A DNA stretch of 64,000 nt from Physcomitrium patens. Lineage: Eukaryota > Streptophyta > Bryopsida > Funariales > Funariaceae. The position numbers and the translations under genes were made by a program. The notes under the pieces were generated by a model, which was not told where the DNA came from, did not search any database, and saw only the letters and a program-made list of their open reading frames with translations. Positions within the stretch are counted from its first letter, which is position 1. Each line of letters starts with the position of its first letter. The stretch covers positions 13,359,626-13,423,625 of the forward strand of contig NC_037255.1 in assembly GCF_000002425.4 (NCBI RefSeq), in the 5' to 3' direction. Of the stretch, positions 51,427 to 62,142 are shown piece by piece.

Positions 51427-51429
51427 CGT

Positions 51430-54400
51430 TGTCGTGTTGTAAGACGACTATATGGTGAAAATATAAATAAAAAAGATTTTATTAATATTTAGTCATCTTG
51501 GATGTTAGAAACAGTGGCCAATTCCACTGCCAATATTCAAGAGCTAGTTAATGTCACCTCATTGCAAGCTATACCACCGAACGTGACAACAGCATATGCT
51601 CCACCGGCATCATCAAACCAAGTATTCTCCGTACCAACGCGATGACCAGAATCATTTTCTAACCCTATATGGAACAAGCCTAGTATGTATATACCAATGG
51701 AGATACCCAATATGCATGATGGGAGTGCAAGAAGTCCACTTTGTTGTTTCCGTTGCAAACAGATTGGTCATTATGCTAGTGAATGTTTCAATCCTAGAGC
51801 TAGTGATAATTACGTGCTAGTATATGGAAATAGTAAGCAGTCGAGACATACTTATCAACAATATAATGCTCCGTTCAATTTCAATAATCAGGATTAGTAG
51901 ATCCAAAGCCAAGGAAAAATTGAAGAGATAAATTGAGGTCCTCAAGATTCTCCAATAAATTGGGTGGAATGTGTCCAAGCCGTTCTTACCAGGAGTCGGC
52001 AAAAGGGAAAAGGATCAATTCAACATTCGCGTGAGTCTGATGTGAAGGGCTAATTTGATTCAATTATGGAGACATCCAATCCAAGTCCTGTTATGGGCCT
52101 CTTATCCAGTATGAGACCTGACTCGGTTGGGCAATCCAATGAGGTCCCGAATACGGAGGCTTTGGTTTCATTTCAAGTTGTTTTGTTCTCTACGCCGTTT
52201 CGGGAAAAATATTTTTTTCATGGAAAGATCTTTTTAGAGGCAAGAATTCCATGGAAGTGCGATCTGCTGTTCCAATTCCGAGTCCAGGGCGGAAGAATAG
52301 GAGACCTCATGGAGTTAAAGGAAAAGAAAGAAAAAAGAAGAGGGCATTTGGAGATCAGGATTTTTGGGGTTTGTCAGGTCTCAATTATACTCTAAAATTT
52401 AAATTTTTTTTATTTTCTTATTTTATGATAATTAAACATATTAGATTAGGATTTATATAAGTAGAATTCAGTTTTATAGAATTTTTAGGATTACAACCCC
52501 TCATGGTATAAATCATAGCCTAATTCCTTGAATTAGGTTAATTAGGACTAAAGTGACAAGAGTTAAAAAATTAGAATAACAACTTAGTTAGTTTAATAAT
52601 TTAGAGATAGTTAGTCATTACTATAAGGGTTGACTAAAAGCCAATGAATACATCTATAATCATTCACATGATTTAGGAGTTGGAATTATAATTCTCTAAC
52701 AGATTTATGGAAGTTAGCAATGGTAATTTTGGATTTTTCTTCCAAATTTGGCAAATTTAAGGGGCATGGTGGTTCTTCTACTTAATGGGAGTCTCTTTAA
52801 TGCAATGGTGGTACTGGATTTACCTCGTGGAGTGAAGAAAACAAGATCAGCAACCTCTCCTTCAAAATACAAGAGAAGTAATGAAATTCTCATTTTGAAG
52901 AATTTCACAAAAAAATTGCCAAGATCCTTATAAGTAAAAACTTCCATGGAAATTATAATTGAGCATGGATTGGAGTATTTGAGTAGTCGATCATAGCTTA
53001 AAAAGGTGTTTTGAACACAATAGTGAAGTTAGATTTACAAAAAAAATGCATTCTTGACCACTTACAAGGGCCATCAGCCTTGATAACGAGATTGGCTCTT
53101 GGATGAATGAAGGCCGTAGATCTAGATTAGGGATCTAAAAAATCAAGGGTGGAGATGTAGTCACCTTTCTACGAGCCTCCACTCAATTGTATAAGAGAGG
53201 CTTGGTTTTCCAAACCCTCTCTTTCTCCTCTTTTGGTGAAGGGCAAAGCCATGCTAAAAATTGGCCAAAAATCCTAATTTTAATTTCATTTATATTTTAA
53301 ATCTCATTGTGAATTTTGTGGGTGGGCATGCATGGAATTCAAGTTATGAATGATAGTCATTGGGTCTTAAAACACGTTTCATTGTGGTGAATAGCTCCCT
53401 TGGCCTCCCAATTATTCCAAGGGTTTCAAGAGCCTCAGACTTCCCTCCATCAGTCATTCAATTGTTTTAGTTCCAATGTGATTTTTTTTGTGGTTGTAGC
53501 TTTTGAATTTGAATTAACTTTAAATTTTAATTTTAAATTTTAACTTAACTTGTAACATTAAATTTTAAATTTTAATTTAAACTTAAGTTTTTATTCTTAT
53601 TGTGAATTAATAAGAAAAACTTAATTAATTACTTTTTTTCTTTTTTTGTGTGGTGAATTTCATCTGATATTTTAATTTAATATCGGTAACCATTGCTTGG
53701 AAGGTGTTAATTTAAATTGAATTACAAACACCCACATTTTAATTAACCTAATAATTTCACAATTGGGAGTTCTTCCATTCTACCTCTTGAGCTCATTGTG
53801 TAGTATTAAATCCATAGAGTGGTGGATTTTAGGCTCACAAGGTCGGAGAACTAGCTTCAAGCTCCTTCAAAAGGTATAAGACTTAGTTTCATAGGGTTTA
53901 AGAGGATTTTACAATCGTTGCTCAAAGTCAATGTTTGTATTGGTGAATTGGGTTTTTTTCGCAATAAAGTTAAGGCTAGTACTCTTGACTATTTTGTGAA
54001 ATTGGAAAAACATCTGCGGTTGAAATTTTAGAGGTGTCTAGATGGTTGAGTATGCCAAGTGCTTGCAAAAATTTGTATTAATCTAATGGTACAGATAGAG
54101 GATATTTGATTATTAGTATTAAGAGGTATCAGAAGTCGGCATATTGGGGTCATTTAGGGTTTCTGTAATATCTGGAGATCTATCAGCTGGAATAAGGTAA
54201 ATTTTGAAGTGGAAAGTCGAGGACTTAAACGCGGAGCTGCATATAAGGTTTGAACAAGAATTAATAGTTGAAGAAGGAAAATTTGCAAGACAAGGTTCGT
54301 CATCAACTTTCTAGGCGACGGTCAAAGGACATCAGTGTGGATTTACAACGTTTTCTTGCAATCCATAAGTTAGATTGGATCAAAACTTCTTGAGCATTTA

Positions 54401-54783
54401 GAAGGATTATAAAGACACTAGCGGTAGAAGTTTTATAACAATCGCGTAGTCAGATTGAGAATTACAGCTTGCCGAAGCTCACTATCTATAGTTAGGGTTT
54501 AAAAATTAAAAATTAAAAATAAAAATAAAAATAAAAAATATATATATATAATAATAATAATAAAAAAAAATTAAAAAAAACTAACAAATAAAAGAAGAAT
54601 TTGTCTTTATAATATCTCAAAGTTATTAAAAATATTATTTCTAAGCACTTTGTATTGGGAGTAAGCTTTTATATTGAAATCCAAAATATTTTGTATTTAG
54701 ATGATTGAAACCTACTAGACTACTCAAATACTTGCAAAACATCATTTTATCTTCCATAGTCAGACACCCGGTGTCCTATTACA
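51430..54783 (+). repeat. Left arm of the palindrome
   Basis: Plus-oriented LTR-like arm from TGTCGTG to ATTACA. It pairs with the right arm in segments 51430-51570, 51880-52390 and 53830-54783. The block 52390-53830 has no partner and no recognised coding. The segment 51570-51880 carries a zinc knuckle absent from the right arm. Confidence 0.7.
51490..51900 (+). pseudogene. Gag-like fragment with CCHC zinc knuckle in left arm
   Basis: Plus-strand frame, open except for one stop near 51643, reading from ANSTANIQELVNVTSLQA through a Pro/Ala/Asn-rich linker to CFRCKQIGHYASECF (C-x2-C-x4-H-x4-C), then a Gln/Asn-rich tail. This is the nucleic-acid-binding knuckle of retroviral-type gag. The right arm keeps the flanking residues (NSNANIERL and GKGPIH) but lacks the knuckle. 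Its frame differs in wording from D's own gag knuckle at 58590-58637. No ATG start is convincing. Confidence 0.6.
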
Positions 54784-54791
54784 TGTTGTCT

Positions 54792-56383
54792 TGTTCGGAA
54801 ATACACTAGGTATCTGGCTGTGGAAGGTATAGTTGTTTTTGCAGATAACAAGGAAACCCTAATAGATTTTATCCATGTATGAAGAATATAATTGAAATAT
54901 CAATTTCCAGGTATTTAAAAACACTCTTCATAGTCATTTTAACCATACTATATTCCAATTGCTTTATTTCTTTTATAATTAAGTTATTTTTGTTTTTCTT
55001 AACAAGCCCTAATCCTAGCCAGTGAGCTTTGACAAGCTGTAACTTTTGATCCAACCGTCCACTTAGTGTGAAATTTTGCACCCAAATACCAGTATAAGCC
55101 TCCTATATGCTTAGAAAATTTCAACCCAACCCAACTTACAGATTGCAAGAAAACGCCCAAAAAACCGCACTGATGACACTCGGCCGCAACCTTGAAATTT
55201 GATGTAGAAACTCCAGAAGTGATTTCTCCTTTGTCAACCGTTAACTCCAGCTCAAAATTGAATAGCCGCTTGATCTCCAAATCTTCTATTACCAAGCCAA
55301 AAATTACGTCGATTCAACTAGTAGATCTTTAGATATCATAGAAATCCTATCCAACCCTAGACTGCCAACTTCCGACAACCCTTTGTACTAAAACCCAGAT
55401 ATCTCTTGATTGCATTGTTAGATTAACACAAATTTTTGTATATACTTAGCACACCCAACTATCCAGACAATACCAAATTTTGATCCATAGACGCTACACG
55501 ACTTGCACAAACCGATTGAGAATGCAAACCATCAATGTTTTATATAAAATTTGAAACACCAAAATAAACACTAACTTTGAGCAACGATTGCTCTCCCCTC
55601 ACAAATCCTAATGAAACCAAACTAGTGACCTTGAAAAGAGCTTGAAGCTAGCTCTTCGATCCAAAAACCCCAATCTGAAAACCCCCCCCCCCCATTTCTT
55701 AACCTTCCTCCCCTTTAATCCTAATTCTCCACTCTTTCAAACCCTAGCCTCTGAATTTCTTCAATCTTCCGTCTTGGATCCGGAATTGGCTCCTTTCGTC
55801 TTGGATCCGGAATTGGCTCTCGCCGTCAGAGCTTTCTCTTCCATTTTTACCTTTAAGAGATCCTTTTACCGAAAACAACGTTCCCTTAAACGGCACAGAG
55901 AACATGACAGCCTGAAACAGAATCGAAACCCCGTAATCAGAACCACATTGAGTCGCCCGACCAATTCAGGTCTCATATTGGATAAGAGTCCAGTAGTAAG
56001 ACCCGCATGTTCCCGTAATTGGACTGCATTAGGTTGTCCGACCAATTCAGGTCTCATATTGGATAAGAGGATCCGGATTGGATTCTTGAAATTGGATCCA
56101 ATTGGCTCTTCGAACCAGACTCACCCATCGTATGAATTGGTCCTTTTCCTTCCTACTGACTTCCATTATTGGAATCAAATGGAGCATTTCAATATGCCCC
56201 GGTTGACTGTAATGGGGTGACTGAACCTAGCCTCTCAATATTTGCATTGGAATTGGTCGTTGCTCCCAATATTCGAGGTAACTGAACATTAATAAAAGTC
56301 CTCTTCCTTTATATTTTCCCAATATACTCGTGTTACAACACGACACCGGTGCACTCTCAAGTAAGATAGCACATAATACGACA
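54792..56383 (-). repeat. Right arm of the palindrome
   Basis: Minus-oriented arm, reading TGTCGTATTATG to CCGAACA. It has internal direct repeats: GTCTTGGATCCGGAATTGGC twice at about 55770-55820, and a 32-bp unit (starting CCGACCAATTCAGGTCTCAT) twice at about 55955-56070. Part of it (55400-55680) aligns with the element D LTR at 48090-48310. The plus strand is open over 55642-56220 from a TTG codon, which looks like a by-product. Confidence 0.7.
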
Positions 56384-56387
56384 CTGT

Positions 56388-57387
56388 GAACTACCAATTG
56401 GAATATGGTGCAATAGATGGTTCTAAAGTTTCCATCTTAATCTTTTCATTTAATAATTCAACTAGCTTTGGCAAATGGGCCTTTGGAATGAAAATTGGCT
56501 TCAAATTCCATGGTTCATGTGGAATTAAAAAATATCCATAGGTGCTACAATAATTAGATCAATGCACCCTATTTCATGTGATTCAAATACAAATACCTTA
56601 CCAAGTCATAAAAGTATTTCTTTAAAACATTTCTCCTCTTCTTTTGTTAAAATTTTATAACATCCAATTTTTAAACCATCTATTGTCAAACCATCCTTGA
56701 ATTCATGACCTATTTTCTTTAGATCTCTTAAGTTTGATTGCATAGAAGCCCTTTTGATCCTTTCTTCAAAATCCATTTATAGTAGCAATGCCACTAGTTT
56801 AACCTTTCTTGTAATGATCTTATATTTTGTATTTATATTCATTTCATATTTATTCATATATTCTTTTATTCTATCATAAAATTGCTTAGAATATACATTT
56901 ATTATCTTATCACTTCCTTCAAAATCTTCATTCAATAATATTTATAAATTATCGATAGTATCACTAAAATAAGATTCTTCAAATATCCTTGATATGTATT
57001 CATCTTCATGAATCATACCACATTTTTTTAACTCATGTTCTATATTTTTTATATTTTTCTTATTTATCCTTCTAAAATTATTTATATTTTTGAATATGAT
57101 ATATCCATCTTATCATAATCCTATAATATCCTCATCCTTTCTACTAGGTTAAAAGCCTTCATTCTTTTTACAATTGCAATCCTGTTTTACAATGGCATCT
57201 AATAAAAATCTTTTGAGTCTTCAAGATCTTCAAATTCTTTGTGTATCTTTGGCAAAGGATGCTCTCTCAAATTATCCCGATTTCTTCCATGATTTACACA
57301 AATTATTAAAAATTATACTGCCTTCTTTTTGTCTTCACTTCTTATCTTTGCATAAGCCAATCTATCATCTATAACCTTTGTCTCCAT
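56388..57387 (-). pseudogene. Element D reverse transcriptase, N-terminal part
   Basis: Minus-strand linker and RT start. About 56780 down reads KRASMQSNLRDLKKIGHEFK and later LTKEEEKCFKEIL. Then WNLKPIFIPKAHLPKLVELL leads to APYSNW and a stop near the junction. The next codons of the RT resume at 51426 across the palindrome. Stops near 56600 and 56395. The region 56800-57387 is less readable. Confidence 0.65.
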
Positions 57388-57672
57388 TCATGTGGCACTA
57401 ATATATGGTTGTCCCAATATAATAGGATATATAGACATGGCTTGCATAAAGAAATTTTGTTCATGAATAACATCTTCTATCGTCACCTTGATATTTGGAC
57501 ATGCTCCATACAAATATTCCATTGAATTATTTGTTGATCTTATTATCCACCCATGTTCAGTATCAATAGGCCATTTTCTCTTTTTATACAATTCTTTTGA
57601 CATCAGATTGATTTTAGAACTATAATCAATCAATGTTATAATTGTTTCTTCTAAATTTTCTAATTTTATCAA
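57388..57672 (-). pseudogene. Element D aspartic protease
   Basis: About 94 residues with LIDYSSKINLMSKELYKK, where D-Y-S-S stands in place of the usual D-S/T-G active site. It ends YPIILGQPYISAT, the second conserved strand of retropepsins. It would process the polyprotein. The altered active-site triplet suggests an inactive enzyme. It lies between gag and RT as expected. Confidence 0.7.
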
Positions 57673-59275
57673 AGTTTCTATAGTAGCCCTTGCCTAATGA
57701 CTTCTAGAATAATGGCTAGAATCTTGAATGACATCTTCATTTTCTACAAATCTTACTAGTAAGACATCCCCAAAATTTTATATTTCATCTTCTTCATCTT
57801 CATTGATTTCCATTATTTTTGTTCCTTGTACATTTGATATAATAGAGTCTCCTATAGATAGTCATTTTTCTTTATTGTATCAATAATAATTTCATGAAAC
57901 TCACGTTTTGTAATTCCTAGAATTTCACCAATTGTGAATTCAACCTTTTCACTTAAAATCTGTTCCTCTAATACCTTCTTCAAATCTGTAGCAGCTTCAA
58001 TATTTGATTGTAATTTATAAGCAAGAGCCTTTACTTTTTCTTTTCTAATTTTCCTTTCTTTTGTAAAAATGTTCTCTGTTGTGTCTTCATATATAGGATT
58101 CTTTTTTTGTCGTACTTTTTTTTCCCTTGTGGTTTTTTTTGAAGGCCCTTCATTATTTTCATCTCTCCTTCATTTTTCTTCTATTAACGCTTCATGTTGA
58201 TTCCTTGCAATATAAGCATGTATAGATAATCTATCTACTGGATCATCCCACTTAATAATTTGTTGAATATTATTACCAATACATTTTAAATCATCTCTAG
58301 TAAATTTTCTCCTTTCAGCATAACTCATTGCACTTGTCCACAAAGAACTAGATTCTCTTGAAAACTCAAGATTTATACTTAAATATTTACTACGATTTGC
58401 TTCCACTCAATATATTGATTCTTCATTACTTGAGATTATATGTACTTTAAAAGTATCTTCAACAAACACCTTCATTCCTCCTTTATCAAAATTTATTTTT
58501 AATTTTTCTCCACTTTCTTTCAAGTATATCATACCATCTTTTAAAAAAAAAACAACTCTTTTATGTAGTACCTCTATAAAATCTTTACATTCCTTCCTCA
58601 AATGATCTATGCTATCACACCACATGCACCTATGCACTACACCTTCTATTGGTCCTAGTCTTTGTTTTGTTGATACTCTTGATGATTGATCCTTCTCTTC
58701 AAGTTTTACAAATTTTATTTACAAATTCTCTCATCCCACGTATGATTTCATTAATGCCCATTTCTTCTTTCTTTGATGTAGCCATTGAAGATTGAATCAA
58801 AGATGTTGAATGGATAATAGACACTTTTATCTTAGACACTTGTAATGGTCTTTGAATATCCATCCTATCTTTTCTCCTTTCTCTTTTTGCCAACAATCCT
58901 ACTACCTCTTCCACTTCTTTCTGATTTGTTGTCAATCCTTCATCTTCTTTTTTATCTTCAAGTAAGATTTCTAACTTCTCTTATAACTCTCTATCAGTTG
59001 CTTGAAGAAAGAGCTCCACCTTACTTAGATTCAATAATTACCTTTCCTTCTTTGATAAAGAAGAATATTACTTTTCAAATTTCTTTAATAATTTTGTTGC
59101 TAGAAGATCCTTCTTTGGTCTTTCAATCTATTCAAAAAAAGAATTTTTTGTAACCTTATCACTATCTTTCAAAAAAAACTCATCCTTCAATGCTTGAAAA
59201 AAATTCTCCCATGAATCTCCAAATTGTCATATAAGAGACTTTACTTGATTTTTTATCTTTGATATAGTGACTAAT
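57673..59275 (-). pseudogene. Element D gag, truncated by copy B
   Basis: Minus-strand gag relic. The CCHC knuckle CMWCDSIDHLRKECKDF lies at 58590-58637. Upstream (58699-59230) reads a charged helical region with KVELFLQATDRELQ near 59010, then EVEEVVGLLAKRERRKDRM. Between knuckle and protease are acidic, low-similarity stretches. Stops and frame changes separate the pieces. The 5' end is cut by the chromovirus LTR at 59276. Confidence 0.7.
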
Positions 59276-59837
59276 TGTCAAGGACAAGAACTTGATAAAA
59301 AAAACAATTCAGATAAGTGAGCCTTCACTCAAAGAGAAGTAACAAAATATATATAAACAAGTATATATATTAAAAGAGGAACTGGAATGGCTATTGCCAA
59401 AAGACAAGAAAACTAGAGACCCTTGAAACTAGACTAGAAGCAAGAAAGGAGTTGACAAGAGTGAAGAAGCCTTCATTCTTGTCTCTATATATACTCTCTA
59501 ACTAGGGGCTACGTGGCGACATTCTATAGGACCTCCAATATGTGTTGACTTTGTAGGACACATGCCTTGACTTACAAGGCAAGTTTTTCTATGTGTGGGC
59601 CACATAGTTAGCTTAATCTTCAAGCTAACAACATGTGTGGCACATGGCCAACTTGTTGACCATGTTTCTAATCCAAAAAGTCAATTAAAGACACCTATGA
59701 AGTCAAAGCAGCGTCTAGGAAATTTCTAGGAAGCTTCTATATTAAATATTATAGAATTAACTTACTTTTATCTACTTTTACTTACTTTTACCTATTTCTA
59801 TATGTAATTATTAGCTTACATGATTATGGCCGTGACA
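59276..59837 (-). repeat. 3' LTR of chromovirus copy B
   Basis: 562 bp. Plus-strand ends are TGTCAAGG and CGTGACA, so the LTR reads TGTCACG to CCTTGACA in element orientation. It aligns with LTRs at 5316, 35520 and (partly) 44024. Confidence 0.93.
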
Positions 59838-59851
59838 TTACTCCCCCTTCT
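59838..59851 (-). promoter_or_regulatory. Polypurine tract of copy B
   Basis: AGAAGGGGGAGTAA on minus, directly before the LTR start TGTCACG. Confidence 0.85.
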
Positions 59852-59971
59852 AGGGACGAGTTCCACGAGGAGTGGCCATCATATGTTGAGGAAATCTATG
59901 ATGCGACAAATTGTATTCGCCACATACTCTGATCTCTGTTCTCTTCAAAGATGATTGATAGGGCCTCTCAA

Positions 59972-60345
59972 CCATCAGTAGTGTCCCATACCAGGGCGGG
60001 AAGACCATCCAGTTATTTGATCATTGTTGAGGCCTTCGTAACTTCCTTCGAATAGAATATTTGGAACACCATCAGGAGTTGTTCCTACCTCTAGTAAAAT
60101 CACCAAACATCGGGAGTCCCTTCCCAAATCGTGATACCAAACGCGTCGTATCTCACCATCTATTCGAGGAAGAACATGTCGTTCTTGAAGATTTGCATCT
60201 CGATTGCGTCGTCTTGAAGGTTGTGACAATCGTAATGTCTCGTCCGGCAGGTCAGCAAATGAAGGCTCTTGAGTTGAATCCGCTAATTGTTGGTTCTCCC
60301 TCTCCTGAGCACCACTACTACAACGAAGCTACGAACAAGAATTGA
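59972..60345 (-). pseudogene. Candidate extra ORF between chromodomain and LTR
   Basis: Minus-strand frame open over about 120 codons between a TAG near 60340 and a stop near 59972. It reads SRRRNRDANLQERHVLPR, then GEIRRVWYHDLGRDSRC, then GTTPDGVPNILFEGSYEG. Composition is protein-like and lies in a region usually noncoding in chromoviruses. There is no ATG near its start and no recognised domain. The same region in copy A is too decayed to judge. It could be a downstream extra gene, a remnant, or an untranslated region open by chance. Confidence 0.35.
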
Positions 60346-60473
60346 AAGTAGAATGTTATCTTGCCTAGATGTTGTTTCTTTTATAAAGAAGGTTTTCATC
60401 TTGATTTTGATGGATGTCGTCGATGAAAAGCCTCCAGCACCTTTGCTACATTTGCAAGATTCTTCATTGGCTC

Positions 60474-61088
60474 CTATGTGCGTTCACTAATATCATATCC
60501 GCGCCAATAGACAAGATATTCTATTTTATTTCGACGTCGCCTTGAATCTAAGACTTCTTCTACTTCAAACTCTTCATTATTGTCCACTTCTATAGGAGGA
60601 GGTGGAGCTTGTCGTCTTCTTAGTATGTCCACTATCTTGTATGGTTCAAGAAGAGACACGTGGAATACTGGATGGATTTTCATTGTCTTCGGTAGATGTA
60701 AACGATATGCAACTGGATTGATTTGTGCAGAAATAGAAAATGGTCCCAGCCTTCGATAGTCCAACTTGTCGCAAGGACGAGTGGTCTTGATATTACGACG
60801 AAGTAGCCATACCTTATCACCCACGTTGAGTTGTGGTTGCTCCTTATGATATACATCTGCGTTTATCTTTTGTCGTTCTTGAGCTTCCTTCAATTGCGCC
60901 TTCATTATTGCATGTAACTCTGATAATCGATTTGCCATATCTTCTACTGCAGGATTATCAACTTTTGAAAAATCAAAAGCATCAAGTCGTGGATGATAGC
61001 CATAATTGGCAAAGAAAGGTGTTTGTTGCGTGGAAGAATGTACCGTATTATTATAAGCAAACTCTGCCAATGGCAGAAGGGTTGTTCA
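60474..61088 (-). pseudogene. Copy B integrase C-terminus and chromodomain
   Basis: 198 residues after a TGA at 61086-61088. They hold the last integrase-core part (MAEFAYNNTVHSS), the GPY/F module (KLDYRRLGPFSI near the middle) and a C-terminal chromodomain (FEVEEVLDSRRRR then IEYLVYWRGYD). The chromodomain is thought to steer integration to marked heterochromatin. A TAG at 60474-60476 stops the frame at ISERT, where chromodomains normally have Trp; similar coding continues beyond the stop. So the domain is cut inside its last helix. Confidence 0.9.
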
Positions 61089-62142
61089 ATCATCTTGTTG
61101 GTAGTTGATGGTACACCTTAAATACTGCTCCAAGACTTGGTTTACGCACTCTGTTTGTCTATCAGTTTGAGGATAGAAAGCCGAAAATAGCTTTATGTCC
61201 ACTTTTAAAATCTTGAAAAGGGTCCTCCAGAATCTCGACACAAATTGAGTTCCCTTATCCGATATGATATCTTTAGGTAATCCATGATAGCGATAGATAT
61301 TATCAATGAAAAGCTTAGTTGTTTCTTCACCTGTGATAGATTTTGTACATGGCACAAAATGTGCCATCTTGGTGAAACGATCTACTATCACAAATATAGA
61401 ATCATAAGATCTTGAGCTTGGAAGATCTGTGATGAAATCCATAGAAACAGAAGACCATGGTTGTTCTGGTATAAGTAATGGCTGAAGAAGTCCGTAAGAT
61501 CGATGACAAAGAGTTTTTGATCTTGAACAAATATTACATGATTGTACAAAGTCTTTGACTGACTTCCACATTTGTGGCCACCAAAAATCTCTTGATATGA
61601 GTTCCAAAGTCTTATTATATCCAAAGTGTCCTGCTGCTAGAAAATCATGACGTGCTTGAAGAACACGTAAACGTGCTTCTTCTTCTGGAACATATAGGCA
61701 TCCTTCAAAATATAATAGATTATTCTTGAACTCGAACTTAGAAGAATCATGAGACTTGGAAGAATTATTCTCAATATCATGAACAAGAGGATCTAAGGAC
61801 ATACTGGACTGGATTTGCTTGAAAAAAGTTGAATCAACAATCAATGTTGATTTCATTGCTCGGAGATGAAATTGCTCCGATTTGAAGAGGACCGTTCTTT
61901 GTTGCTCAAAAGCTACATCTCCTTCTTTTGGTGCAAAATAAGAACATCTAGACAATGCATCGGATAAACCTTGTTGTTTTCCTGGCCGATAAGTGATAAT
62001 GAACTCGAATCTTGACAAAGACATACTCCAACGAGCTTGACAACGATTCAACACGTGTGTTGACATGAAATACTCGAGGTTCTTGTGATCTGTATACACA
62101 GTGACTGGACTAGAAGCGCCTTCTAGATAATGACGCCATTCT
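61086..62142 (-). pseudogene. Copy B RNase H end and integrase core
   Basis: Reads VYTDHKNLEYF (RNase H), then the integrase zinc-binding HHCC region (HDFLAAGHFGYNKTLELI then CNIC). The core has DFITDLPSSRSYDS, SDKGTQF and TECVNQ, supplying the D, D and E metal ligands. These join viral DNA ends to host DNA. It is bounded by a TAA at 62142-62144 and a TGA at 61086-61088, each one transition from a sense codon expected there. Otherwise undamaged. Confidence 0.92.

Larger units (their letters stand above)
51430..56383. mobile_element. 4.95-kb palindromic LTR-like insertion in element D
   Basis: The two ends are inverted repeats: plus-strand TGTCGTGTTGTAA at 51430, and its counterparts read on minus from 56383 and 56338. 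Inverted similarity continues to a centre near 54787, where CTTCCATAGTCAGACACC faces the inverse of GGTATCTGGCTGTGGAAG. The left arm (51430-54783, 3.35 kb) exceeds the right (54792-56383, 1.59 kb) by two blocks, about 51570-51880 and 52390-53830. Each arm starts TG and ends CA and is partly related to the D LTR. Flanks ACCGT (51425-51429) and ACTGT (56383-56387) may be a target duplication with one transition. It splits D's RT. Confidence 0.75.
47229..59275 (-). mobile_element. Element D: second Ty3-type family, doubly interrupted
   Basis: A minus-strand LTR retroelement distinct from the chromoviruses. From high to low: gag (from the copy B junction at 59275), protease, RT, [palindromic insertion 51430-56383], rest of RT, RNase H, integrase, polypurine tract and 3' LTR (47229-48690). 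The RT halves flank the insertion at adjacent codons, showing D was whole first. Its 5' end lies beyond copy B, outside the window. It interrupts copy C, so it is younger than C and older than the palindrome and copy B. All coding parts have stops. Confidence 0.85.

Noticed and set aside
55642..56220. A 192-codon open frame in the right arm of the palindrome
   Set aside because: It opens at TTG, lies antisense to the gag-like frame, and its translation is built from the arm's direct repeats. It is best seen as a by-product.
51430..56383. Classical DNA transposon with terminal inverted repeats
   Set aside because: No transposase is visible, the inverted similarity runs to the centre, and the arms share sequence with an LTR; kept only as an alternative.
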